From Verrucomicrobiota bacterium (GTDB taxonomy: Bacteria > Verrucomicrobiota > Verrucomicrobiia > Verrucomicrobiales > DEV007), in contig JAHDCN010000015.1 in assembly GCA_020629815.1 (NCBI GenBank), forward strand, positions 1-22,379: a stretch of 22,379 nt of DNA, written 5' to 3'. Shown here in pieces: positions 6,934 to 14,753 of this stretch (the stretch's first letter is position 1; each line of letters starts with the position of its first letter). The translations under genes and the position numbers were made by a program. Under the pieces are notes generated by a model. It saw only the letters and a program-made list of their open reading frames with translations. It did no database searches and was not told the DNA's origin.

Positions 6934-8043
6934 ATGAATGATCGCCTCCTTCACGGCCAGCTGTTGCTGACCGGAGTTCCAGGTCCCGAGTTAGATGTTG
7001 AGACTGCCGAGCGGTTTAAAAAGCTACAACCTGGGGGTTATATCTTATTCGGCCGTAATATTAACTCTCCTGAACAATTACGCAAGCTGATTGATGATCT
7101 TCGTGATCTAACCGAGATCGAGCCATTCATCACGATCGACCAGGAAGGTGGCCGCGTTTCACGGATCAGGCTGATTGGCAACGAACCACCCAACGCCCAG
7201 GACCTACGGAAAAAGGGTGACATCAAATTGATCAAACGGCACGGCACCTTGACCGGGCAGATCCTGCGTGTCTTTGGCTTCAATCTCGATCTGTGCCCGG
7301 TTTTGGATCTTTCCTTCGATGACGAAGCCGACAATTCTCTAAAAGGCCGATGCTATGGCACAACCCCTGAGGAAGTGATCAAGAATGCGTCCGTCTTTAA
7401 CATGTACATGCGAAAAGAAGGCGTTCTCAGCTGCGGGAAACACTTCCCCGGCTACGCTTCCGCTGCCTGCGACCCGCACCATGAGCTTCCGGTTATCAAC
7501 AAGACCCTGGAGGAAATGGAAGCCGAAGAGCTGGCACCATTCCGCGCGCTGTTGCCGGATCTCGACAGCTTAATGACCTGCCACTCCCACTATCCGTGCT
7601 GGGATGCGGAGAACCCACGCTGGCCGGCTTCACTGTCGAAAAATATTATCAGTCAGTTTCTTCGCAATCAGCTCGCATACGACGGCCTGGTAATGACCGA
7701 CGATCTCGATATGGGTGCGATTCTCAATGAGGTCACTTTCGAAGATACTATCGTAGCAGCGATCGAAGCGGGCAACGATCTCGCTATGATCTGCCACCGA
7801 GTCGAGCTGGTCGAGAAAGCCAAGGAAGTCATCAAAACTTTACCGGACCCATTGATTTTCGATGCTGTCGAGCGCATCGAGAAAGCCAAGAAAAAAATGG
7901 CCCAGCCCTACAACTGGTCGATCGAAAAATTTCACGAAATTGACGATAAGATCTGGGACCTCCGCGTTGATACTTTGGGCGAAGAAAGAGCGAAGATTCT
8001 GTCTGTTGAAGATGGGAAACGCTCACCGGTCGAAACCTACTGA
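6934..8043 (+). CDS. nagZ: NagZ-like glycoside hydrolase family 3 beta-N-acetylglucosaminidase
   Basis: GH3 enzyme of 369 residues, predicted to release N-acetylglucosamine from peptidoglycan fragments. Visible are the substrate-binding FITIDQEGGRVSRI (65-78), the catalytic loop KHFPGY...CDPHHELP (169-186), in which the D180-x-H182 pair matches the NagZ His/Asp general acid dyad, and the nucleophile segment VMTDDLDMGA (253-262), probably D256. The loop departs from the usual KHFPGHG (Tyr174 for His). No signal peptide is visible, so the enzyme should be cytosolic, unlike its lipoprotein neighbour. The start follows GAAACGAT with no Shine-Dalgarno motif. The last ~60 residues (IEKFHEIDDKIWDLR...) form a helical tail past the barrel. 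The stop codon abuts a palindromic repeat whose last hairpin can act as terminator. Confidence 0.9.
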   Translation: MNDRLLHGQLLLTGVPGPELDVETAERFKKLQPGGYILFGRNINSPEQLRKLIDDLRDLTEIEPFITIDQEGGRVSRIRLIGNEPPNAQDLRKKGDIKLIKRHGTLTGQILRVFGFNLDLCPVLDLSFDDEADNSLKGRCYGTTPEEVIKNASVFNMYMRKEGVLSCGKHFPGYASAACDPHHELPVINKTLEEMEAEELAPFRALLPDLDSLMTCHSHYPCWDAENPRWPASLSKNIISQFLRNQLAYDGLVMTDDLDMGAILNEVTFEDTIVAAIEAGNDLAMICHRVELVEKAKEVIKTLPDPLIFDAVERIEKAKKKMAQPYNWSIEKFHEIDDKIWDLRVDTLGEERAKILSVEDGKRSPVETY

Positions 8044-8107
8044 CCCAACAGGGTATGGTCACCGACCTAACCCTGTACACTCCCTGACCTAACAGGGTTA
8101 AGTCAGG
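8042..8107. repeat. Triple palindromic 22-bp-period repeat, copy A
   Basis: Three imperfect palindromes have centres at 8051, 8073 and 8095, exactly 22 bp apart. Units: GACCCAACAGGGTATGGTC (8042-8060), GACCTAACCCTGTACACTC (8064-8082) and an 11-bp stem CCTGACCTAAC/GTTAAGTCAGG with AGG loop and one mismatch (8083-8107). Units 1 and 2 also pair with each other, AACAGGGT...ACCCTGT. It fills the whole space between the nagZ stop and the stop of the convergent ABC exporter gene, overlapping both stop codons. A related copy lies at 20632-20695. Confidence 0.85.
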
Positions 8108-8113
8108 ATTTTT
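8083..8113 (+). terminator. Probable nagZ terminator formed by the last repeat unit
   Basis: The hairpin CCTGACCTAAC-AGG-GTTAAGTCAGG (8083-8107) is followed directly by ATTTTT (8108-8113). It begins 39 nt past the nagZ stop. The T-run lies inside the end of the convergent ABC exporter gene. In the opposite direction there is no T tract. Confidence 0.5.
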
Positions 8114-9836
8114 CCGCCATCAGGCTGGTCTTGCAGAGCAGAGCATAAGTTCCGTTTGGACGCTCTACCAATTCTTCGTGAGTGCCCTGCTCGATTACCT
8201 GACCCTGGTCGAGAACGTAGATTCGATCAGCGTTGCGGACGGTGGAAAGCCGATGCGCGATGACGAAACTGGTCCGGTTCGCCATCAATTTTTCCAGGGC
8301 CTGCTGAATGAGTTTTTCTGTCTCGGTATCCACACTGGCCGTAGCTTCATCCAGCAAAAGGATCGGCGGGTTTTTCAAAATCACCCGCGATATCGCGATC
8401 CGCTGCTTCTCCCCTACGGACAATTTCACTCCACGCTCGCCTACGTTGGTATCCAGCTGCTCGGGCAACTGGCGAACGAAGTCTCCCGCGTTGGCAGCCT
8501 CCAGAGCTGACCACATCTGTGGTTCGGTTGCATCCGGGTTCGCCAGCAAAAGGTTCTCGCGAACGCTGCCGTTGAATAGAAAACTCTCCTGGGTCACGTA
8601 ACCCATCGCCCCACGCAGGGAGGACTTTCTGGTTTGCGCCACTTCGAGCCCATCAATTTTTATCGAACCACTGTCGTATTCGTAGAAACGGGTGAGCAGA
8701 TTGATGATCGTTGATTTGCCGGCTCCCGTGTGACCGACTAAAGCGATCATTTCGCCCGGACTCGCGGAAAGGCTGACCTGATTCAGCGTCGAGATTCCCT
8801 CTGTGTAGGAAAAGGAAACGTCAGAAAACTCCACTCGCCCTTCAATGGGTTCGATCAGAAGTTCGCCGGAATCGACGTCACTTTCTTCCTCGGCATCGAC
8901 GATCTCAAACACACGCTCTGCCGCAGCTCGACCGGCTTGAACGATTTGGTTCAGCTGATGCAATCGGGTGATTGGCTCGTAGAAAAAACCCAGCGCGACT
9001 AGAAAAGTGAAGAACACTTCCTGCGGAACACTGCCTTGAATGACCCAGTAACCACCGAAGCCAAGCACCAGAACCAGGCCGAGGTTTCGCAGCAGCTCCA
9101 TCGATGGATTGTAGGTCGCCCAGACTTTCATCATATGCAGCGTCGCCAGGCGGACCTTGTTGCTGCTCTCATTGAATCGGTCCAGCTCCGGCTCTTCCCG
9201 GGTAAAGGCCTTGATCTGCTGAATGCCATCGAGATTGTCATGCAGCAGCGAGTTCATCGCACTGGTGGTACGACGCACCTTGCGATGGCGTGCCGGTGCG
9301 GTCCGCGTATACAACAGTGCACCCAGGAACAAAAACGGAATCGGGATCATCGCGATCAATCCGAGCTTTGGACTTTGGATGAACAGATAAATTCCAAAAG
9401 CCATCACCTGCAACATGGCAACGATGCCCTGTTCAATTCCGTCAATGAGGACGCGCTCCATCGCTGTCACATCCTCGGTGACGCGGGTCATCACATCACC
9501 GGTTCGCTTGTTGTCGAACCAGCGCATCGGCAGTCGCTGAATCTTCTCGTACAGATCGGAACGGATATCGAAAATGACTTTCTGCTCAAAGGTGTTGTTC
9601 AATACGATCCGAAGCGCGTTAAACAAGTTGGACAGAAAAAAAGCTCCGGCTGCGACCAGCGTCCAGGGTAGCAGCTCATCCAATTTGTTGTTGGGAATCA
9701 CATCACCAGTGACGATTTTCACCAGATGAGGAAACACCAACATCAACACCGTCATGAAAACGGCGCAACTCAGCTGCGCGAACGCCAGACCCGGGTAACG
9801 CCGCAGGTAGGCAAATACCCGGAAAACAGTTTTCAT
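8103..9836 (-). CDS. ABC exporter, fused permease and ATPase (MsbA/lipid-exporter type)
   Basis: Half-transporter of 577 residues that would work as a homodimer in the inner membrane. The N-terminal ABC transmembrane domain (about 1-310) has hydrophobic segments at about 17-40, 58-80, 135-180 and 255-285. The C-terminal ATPase (about 330-570) has Walker A GHTGAGKST (about 366-374), Q-loop YVTQESFLFNGSVREN, signature LSVGEKQR (about 471), Walker B ILLLDEATASVD (about 491-502) and H-loop AHRLSTV. All are intact. Substrate is not shown by sequence; the layout and the neighbour fabD make lipid A-core/phospholipid or another hydrophobic molecule a fair guess. It starts 15 nt after fabD with no Shine-Dalgarno motif and is probably cotranscribed with it. 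Confidence 0.93.
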   Translation of the reverse strand: MKTVFRVFAYLRRYPGLAFAQLSCAVFMTVLMLVFPHLVKIVTGDVIPNNKLDELLPWTLVAAGAFFLSNLFNALRIVLNNTFEQKVIFDIRSDLYEKIQRLPMRWFDNKRTGDVMTRVTEDVTAMERVLIDGIEQGIVAMLQVMAFGIYLFIQSPKLGLIAMIPIPFLFLGALLYTRTAPARHRKVRRTTSAMNSLLHDNLDGIQQIKAFTREEPELDRFNESSNKVRLATLHMMKVWATYNPSMELLRNLGLVLVLGFGGYWVIQGSVPQEVFFTFLVALGFFYEPITRLHQLNQIVQAGRAAAERVFEIVDAEEESDVDSGELLIEPIEGRVEFSDVSFSYTEGISTLNQVSLSASPGEMIALVGHTGAGKSTIINLLTRFYEYDSGSIKIDGLEVAQTRKSSLRGAMGYVTQESFLFNGSVRENLLLANPDATEPQMWSALEAANAGDFVRQLPEQLDTNVGERGVKLSVGEKQRIAISRVILKNPPILLLDEATASVDTETEKLIQQALEKLMANRTSFVIAHRLSTVRNADRIYVLDQGQVIEQGTHEELVERPNGTYALLCKTSLMAEKS

Positions 9837-9851
9837 GCTGCGTCGATGTCG

Positions 9852-10799
9852 TCACACATTGAGGTCGCTGACTACTTTTTCCAGTCCTTCGACATCCGCG
9901 AAACTGTGCATCGTTGCCTTGCGGAAAATGCGTTTCATCAAACCTGCGAGAACGCGTCCCGGACCTAGCTCGATGAATTGCGTTTCGCCCTGATCGAGAA
10001 AATGCTGGATCGAATCACTCCAGCGAACTGAACCGCTCACCTGTGCTTCGAGCGTTTTGCGAATGTCATCTGCTTCGCACACCTCTCTGGCTTCGAAATT
10101 GCATACAACAGGAACTGTTGGTGTGTTGATAGAAAGCTCAGCCAGTTCTCCTGCCAGCTTTTCCTGTGCCGGCATCATCAGGCGGGAATGGTACGCGCCA
10201 GCCACTTCGAGTTCTTTGGGAATTCGAACACCGAAATTTTCGGCTTCCTCAACCGCCTTGGTAATCCCTTCTTTTTTCCCGGAAACCACGATCTGTCCCG
10301 GTGCATTGTAGTTGGCCACATCGATGTCACACTCGGCTGCGAGGCGGGCTACGTCTTCCGGCTCGCCACCAATCATCGCTGCCATGGAGCCTTCGGTTGC
10401 GTTGGTCGCTTCTTCCATGAATCGACCGCGCTTGGCGACGATATCCAGTCCGGTTTCAAAATCGAAAGTACCCGCAGCCGTATGGGCTGTAAATTCACCG
10501 AGCGAAAGACCGGCGACACCGGCGATCTCCAAATCGGGAACCTGCTTTTTCAAAATCTCCAAACAGGCGAGCCCATGAACGAACAAAGCCGGTTGGCAAA
10601 AAGAGGTTCGGGTCAGTTCATCAGCCGGACCATTGAACATGACTTCAGTCAGTGGAATATCGAGAGCAGCATCTGCTTTCTCGAACAATGTAGCCGCTTC
10701 CGGAAAGGAAGCTGCCAAATCACGGCCCATGCCCACTGTCTGAGCTCCCTGACCGGCGAATAGAAGAACTGCGCGTTTACCTGACATAGTAAGCGCCAT
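9852..10799 (-). CDS. fabD: Malonyl-CoA:acyl carrier protein transacylase
   Basis: Transfers malonyl from CoA to acyl carrier protein to feed fatty-acid elongation, in the cytosol. The 315 residues are full length. Motifs: LLFAGQGAQTVGMG (12-25), the nucleophile elbow GLSLGE (97-102) with Ser99, KRGRFM (123-128) with the malonate-binding Arg124, NYNAPGQIVVSG (163-174), and AYHS (202-205) with catalytic His204. The elbow has Leu in place of the usual His of GHSLGE; the Ser-His pair itself is kept, so activity is expected. ATG 10799 or the in-frame ATG 10787 (MSGKRAV) could start the protein; neither has a Shine-Dalgarno motif. It is transcribed before the ABC exporter and divergently from the DUF4870 gene (105 bp apart). 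Other fab genes are not in the window. Confidence 0.95.
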   Translation of the reverse strand: MALTMSGKRAVLLFAGQGAQTVGMGRDLAASFPEAATLFEKADAALDIPLTEVMFNGPADELTRTSFCQPALFVHGLACLEILKKQVPDLEIAGVAGLSLGEFTAHTAAGTFDFETGLDIVAKRGRFMEEATNATEGSMAAMIGGEPEDVARLAAECDIDVANYNAPGQIVVSGKKEGITKAVEEAENFGVRIPKELEVAGAYHSRLMMPAQEKLAGELAELSINTPTVPVVCNFEAREVCEADDIRKTLEAQVSGSVRWSDSIQHFLDQGETQFIELGPGRVLAGLMKRIFRKATMHSFADVEGLEKVVSDLNV

Positions 10800-10904
10800 T
10801 CAAAATCGGGAAGGGCTTTGGTGCAATGGATTTTTCCTTCTTTTGGCACCGTTGAATTTTCAATTTCTCTTTGAAGTTCCGAAATTCTCGAAGTATCGAA
10901 ATTC

Positions 10905-11357
10905 ATGCCGGAAGAACCCGAATTACAACCTTCGTCTCCAGAAGAGAATTCAGACCCGCCCTCGCCACCGGAGGAGCCTCAGGTCGGAGACCCCGGTATG
11001 ATCATGCCGGGCATCGGTGAACTGGATCAAAAGGATGACCAAACGCTGAGTATGCTTGGTCATATTCTCGGTGGTTGTTGCATCTTTCTTGCGCCTCTTT
11101 TGCTCTGGTTGCTAAAGAAAGACAAAAGCCCATTTATGGACGATCAGGGCAAGGAGGCTCTCAACTTTTCCATCACACTTGTCATTGGACAGGCGATTGC
11201 CTGGGCAATTACCCAGATCCCGATTCTTGGATGCGTTTTGTTTGTGCTGCCTGTGCTGGTTTGGACCATTGGCGTAATTTACGGAATCATTGGAGGAATC
11301 GAATCCAACAAGGGTGTCCTCTACCGCTACCCCTTCAATTTCCGTTTCATCAGCTAG
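10905..11357 (+). CDS. DUF4870-type small membrane protein with Pro/Glu-rich N-terminus
   Basis: A 150-residue membrane protein of unknown function. Residues 1-35 are rich in Pro, Glu and Ser and look disordered. Three hydrophobic segments follow: about 51-70, 86-105 and 106-131. Between the first two is the family hallmark KKDKSPFMDDQGKEALNFSI (71-90), the Tic20-like/DUF4870 signature. The start at 10905 has no Shine-Dalgarno motif. The Rep-type helicase begins 20 nt downstream on the same strand, so the two may share a transcript, though no functional link is evident. Two copies of CGAAATTC, 17 bp apart, end at the start codon; their meaning is unknown. Confidence 0.82.
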   Translation: MPEEPELQPSSPEENSDPPSPPEEPQVGDPGMIMPGIGELDQKDDQTLSMLGHILGGCCIFLAPLLLWLLKKDKSPFMDDQGKEALNFSITLVIGQAIAWAITQIPILGCVLFVLPVLVWTIGVIYGIIGGIESNKGVLYRYPFNFRFIS

Positions 11358-11377
11358 GCTGCTTTTGATCTGCCACT

Positions 11378-13384
11378 ATGGAAAAGTCAGGGCTGCTCAG
11401 CCTGAATCCTCAACAGCGTGAAGCAGCGGAGCAGATCGAAGGACCGGTCTTGATTCTGGCCGGTGCCGGTACGGGAAAAACCCGCGTGGTTACCACCCGG
11501 ATCGCAGCGATGCTCTACAACAGCATTCGCCCGGAAAATATTCTCGCGGTTACCTTTACTAACAAAGCGGCCAATGAAATGCAGGAACGGGTCGCCGGTA
11601 TGGTTGAGCCGGGTATGGCTGAGGGATGCACGATTTGTACGTTTCACAGCCTGTGTGTCCGGATTCTGCGGACCTGTATCGAGCGGCTGGGCTACAAAAA
11701 GAATTTCACGATTTATACGCAAAGTGATCAGATTGGGCTGTTGCGTCGGATCATTGTTCGAAAGGCCGGAAAAGAGGAAAATCTCGATGCAAAACTGGCC
11801 AACACGTTGATCAGCCAGGCCAAGAACACGGATACTCCGATCAGCGATCGCGATGATGCATTGATTAAAGACGTGTACGACACCTACCAGCGCGAGCTGA
11901 AAAGTCTAAACGCGGTCGATTTTGATGACCTGCTGATTCTTGCCGTTCGGGGACTCGAACAAAATGACGATATCCGCTCTGAGTGGCAGCGCCGTTTCCG
12001 CTACATCATGGTCGATGAGTTTCAGGATACCAACAATCTGCAGATGCGACTCTTGCGGCAGATTGTGGGAGAGGGTGAACACAACATCTGTGTGGTCGGG
12101 GATGACGACCAGAGCATCTATGGCTGGCGCGGCGCGGACATCACCAACATTTTAGACTTCGAGCGATTTTTTCCCAACCCAAAGGTGGTGAAACTGGAGG
12201 AAAATTACCGTTCCTGTAATCGAATTCTGCGCCTGGCCAACAGCGTCATTCGTAACAATCGGGAGCGCCGGGAAAAGACCCTTTTCTCCGCCAAGGGAGA
12301 AGGTGAAAAAATTCGCGTAGTCGCGATGCCGGATGCGGAAACAGAAGCAGACTGGGTAGTGGCCAACATTTTGGAAGGCAACCGCATTCATCGCCGACCG
12401 TGGAATGACTTCGCGATTTTATTCCGGATGAATACCCAGTCACGGATCATGGAGGAACGCCTGCGGGAAAGTGAGGTGCCCTACAAGGTAATTGGCGGCC
12501 AAAGCTTTTATGAACGCCGGGAGGTGAAAGACATTCTTGGATACCTGTGCCTTTTCTTGAATCACGACGATGACATTAGCTTGTTGCGAGTAGTGGGCAC
12601 CCCTCCACGCGGTATCGGCCAGGGAACTATGGGTCTGGCAACGCAATTCAGTATCGATCACCAGCTCAGCATTTACGAGGCGATGAACGACCTCGAGTTT
12701 TTATCGACTCTGACAAACCGGGCACAGAACGCCATTGGAGAGTTCACTGATTTTATCAACAAATACAGCGATGTAGCGCATACTGATTCCGCCAACTACG
12801 CTGCCATGACAGAGGAGCTGATCAAGGAGATCGACTACTACGAGTTTCTCAAGCGCCAGTGTAAGAGCGGAGACGAATTCGATAACCGCCGGCAAAATGT
12901 CTACGAACTGCTGGAGGGTATGCATGCCCACACTGCCAAATCCCGGAAAGGTCTGCGCGGCTTTCTCGATGGTGTGTCGCTGATGCAGGACAAGGACGAT
13001 GACTTGAACGAAGAAACTCAAGGTGTGTCGCTGATCACGATGCACGCTTCAAAAGGTTTGGAGTTCCCCGTTTGTCACATGGTCGGCGTCGAAGACGGTA
13101 TTCTACCTCATTCCCGTTCCGTGGATGAAGGGAATCTCGATGAGGAGCGGCGACTGATGTATGTAGGCATCACCCGCGCGATGGAAGAGTTGACGATAAC
13201 CTGGTGTCACAGTCGTCGGCGCTGGGGTGATCAATTACCCTGCCAGCCGAGTTCGTTTTTCAAAGAGTTCAGCAAAGACGAAATCATCGAGACCGATCAC
13301 GAAACGCTGGACAATGAGCCGATGGATCAGGCCACAGCCGATGACTACTTCGCGAAAATGCGAGAGATGCTGGCTGATGGTTAG
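11378..13384 (+). CDS. UvrD/Rep/PcrA-family ATP-dependent 3'-5' DNA helicase
   Basis: Superfamily 1A helicase that unwinds DNA during replication restart or repair. The 668 residues are close to Rep (shorter than typical UvrD/PcrA). Motifs in order: LNPQQREAAE (Q motif, 9-18), Walker A AGAGTGKT (28-35), AVTFTNKAANEM, FHSLCVRILR, DEFQDTNNLQ (about 212-221), VVGDDDQSIYGWRG (about 240), LEENYRSC, the LITMHASKGLEFP motif (about 554) and YVGITRA (about 594-600). All ATPase motifs are intact. The C-terminus lacks the long basic tail of PcrA, which also favours Rep-like. It follows the DUF4870 gene by 20 nt with no Shine-Dalgarno motif and converges on the M16 peptidase with only 8 nt between stops and no visible terminator. 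Rep versus PcrA/UvrD cannot be decided here. Confidence 0.95.
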   Translation: MEKSGLLSLNPQQREAAEQIEGPVLILAGAGTGKTRVVTTRIAAMLYNSIRPENILAVTFTNKAANEMQERVAGMVEPGMAEGCTICTFHSLCVRILRTCIERLGYKKNFTIYTQSDQIGLLRRIIVRKAGKEENLDAKLANTLISQAKNTDTPISDRDDALIKDVYDTYQRELKSLNAVDFDDLLILAVRGLEQNDDIRSEWQRRFRYIMVDEFQDTNNLQMRLLRQIVGEGEHNICVVGDDDQSIYGWRGADITNILDFERFFPNPKVVKLEENYRSCNRILRLANSVIRNNRERREKTLFSAKGEGEKIRVVAMPDAETEADWVVANILEGNRIHRRPWNDFAILFRMNTQSRIMEERLRESEVPYKVIGGQSFYERREVKDILGYLCLFLNHDDDISLLRVVGTPPRGIGQGTMGLATQFSIDHQLSIYEAMNDLEFLSTLTNRAQNAIGEFTDFINKYSDVAHTDSANYAAMTEELIKEIDYYEFLKRQCKSGDEFDNRRQNVYELLEGMHAHTAKSRKGLRGFLDGVSLMQDKDDDLNEETQGVSLITMHASKGLEFPVCHMVGVEDGILPHSRSVDEGNLDEERRLMYVGITRAMEELTITWCHSRRRWGDQLPCQPSSFFKEFSKDEIIETDHETLDNEPMDQATADDYFAKMREMLADG

Positions 13385-13392
13385 ACCGCCCT

Positions 13393-14682
13393 TTACGACT
13401 TCCCGGCGAAACCACTGGACCACGTTTGCAAAGTGGAATTCGCAACTGGATCACCAACGACGGCACTAACGATGTTGCCTGAGCGAAATACCTGACAGGC
13501 TGCGCGCTGCAAATCTACCGGGGATACCGCATTGAGACGTTCCAGAACAGTTTCCGGCTCCACCCATTTGTCAAAACTCAGAAGGCTTTCGCCTGCCCAC
13601 ATCATCTGCGAAGCAGTATTCTCGAGTCCGATTCGACTCTGCCCATTGATGTAGCATTTTGCCTCCTCCAAATCTGAGTCGGAAATTGGGGTGGCACAAA
13701 AGTCGTCAAAAATCTGATCCAGCGCCCGAAGCGCATCACGAAGGTTATCGGGATCCAGCGCCAAATAGACTTGCAGCAATCCTGCATCGGAAAATGCGAC
13801 CATGTCACTCTGCACCTCGTAGCAAAGCCCCATGTCTTCCCGGATCTTTTGGAACAGGCGCGAGCTCATGTTTTCCCCGAGAAGCACATTCAAAATCTTC
13901 TGAGGATAACGCTCGGGCTGATGGCGACTTGCCGCCCGAAACCCCAGCGCAATCTGAGCCTGCTCGCGAGAGGGATACTCTCCAAATCGATGATTGTACG
14001 TCGGGCTCTCGGGTGCGGCCTCACAAGGCAACGAAGCACCCGGCAACAGATCCCCCATTTTTTCGGTGACGATCTCCACTACCTGTTCATGATCGATATT
14101 CCCGGCCACGGCGATCACTGTATTGCGACCGGCGTAGGCGCGTTTGAAAAAATGAAAAATGCCCGCGCGATCAAACTCGCCCAGGCTCTCAACGGTTCCC
14201 GTGATTGAACGGCCAAGAGGATGATTCTCTCCCCACGCCGCTTCACTGAGCAAGTCTTCCAGATACTGCGAAGGCTGATCGCGAACCATAGCGATCTCTT
14301 CCCGAATCACTCTTCGCTCCGACTCGATCTCCCGCGGATCGAATACCGGGTGGAGATAAAAATCCGCCATCACATCGAACAACGTTGCAAACTGATCAGC
14401 CGGAGCCTTGGCGTGATAACAGGTGTGATCCTCCACCGTGAATCCATCAATCGTTCCCCCAATTCGCTCGATCTGGCGGGAGATCTCCCGGGAATTCCGC
14501 GTCGGTGTACCCTTGAAGAGCAAATGCTCTACGAAATGCGCCATCCCGTGTTCGTTCGAGCCTTCATGCCGGCTCCCCACATCGACCCAAAAACCAACAG
14601 AGACACTGGCCATGTGGGGCATGGCTACAGTTGCGAGGCGAATCCCATTCGGGAGACGATGGATGACAGGTTCGTTTTGCAT
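13393..14682 (-). CDS. M16-family zinc metallopeptidase (processing-peptidase-like)
   Basis: Zinc peptidase of the M16B/pitrilysin group, 429 residues, the usual size for the single-chain bacterial form related to mitochondrial processing peptidase beta. The inverted zinc motif HFVEH (49-53) and the third ligand E129, in RVIREEI and 76 residues after His53, are intact, so it should be active. The flanking family features are VDVGSRHEGSNEHGMAHF and HLLFKGTPTR. The C-terminal half (about 220-420) is the second, non-catalytic M16 domain. No signal peptide is visible; the protein is probably cytosolic. Its physiological substrate is unknown. It converges on the helicase gene and diverges from opcA across about 70 bp. 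No Shine-Dalgarno motif is seen. Confidence 0.93.
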   Translation of the reverse strand: MQNEPVIHRLPNGIRLATVAMPHMASVSVGFWVDVGSRHEGSNEHGMAHFVEHLLFKGTPTRNSREISRQIERIGGTIDGFTVEDHTCYHAKAPADQFATLFDVMADFYLHPVFDPREIESERRVIREEIAMVRDQPSQYLEDLLSEAAWGENHPLGRSITGTVESLGEFDRAGIFHFFKRAYAGRNTVIAVAGNIDHEQVVEIVTEKMGDLLPGASLPCEAAPESPTYNHRFGEYPSREQAQIALGFRAASRHQPERYPQKILNVLLGENMSSRLFQKIREDMGLCYEVQSDMVAFSDAGLLQVYLALDPDNLRDALRALDQIFDDFCATPISDSDLEEAKCYINGQSRIGLENTASQMMWAGESLLSFDKWVEPETVLERLNAVSPVDLQRAACQVFRSGNIVSAVVGDPVANSTLQTWSSGFAGKS

Positions 14683-14753
14683 TTCGTGCGGCGTTCAGTT
14701 TCCTGCAGGACAAATGATTTTCCACTGATAAAAATCAGGTTAGGATGATTGCA

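Noticed and set aside
8042..8107. CRISPR-like array at the palindromic repeats
   Set aside because: Only three units, a 22-bp period with no unique spacers, palindromic at every unit, and no cas genes nearby.
10146..10163. Possible loss of FabD function
   Set aside because: The His of GHSLGE is Leu in the elbow at residues 97-102, but Ser99, Arg124 and His204 are all present, and this variant is seen in otherwise normal FabD proteins, so it is not treated as a defect.
10880..10904. Direct repeat CGAAATTC twice, 17 bp apart, before the DUF4870 start
   Set aside because: Eight-base AT-rich repeats occur by chance, and no palindrome or promoter layout supports an operator.
10649..10906. Minus-strand frame starting MNFDTSRISELQREIE upstream of and overlapping fabD
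   Set aside because: The first part looks protein-like, but it runs out of frame into fabD with no conserved domain; a frameshifted fabD extension has no support because FabD is complete from 10799.
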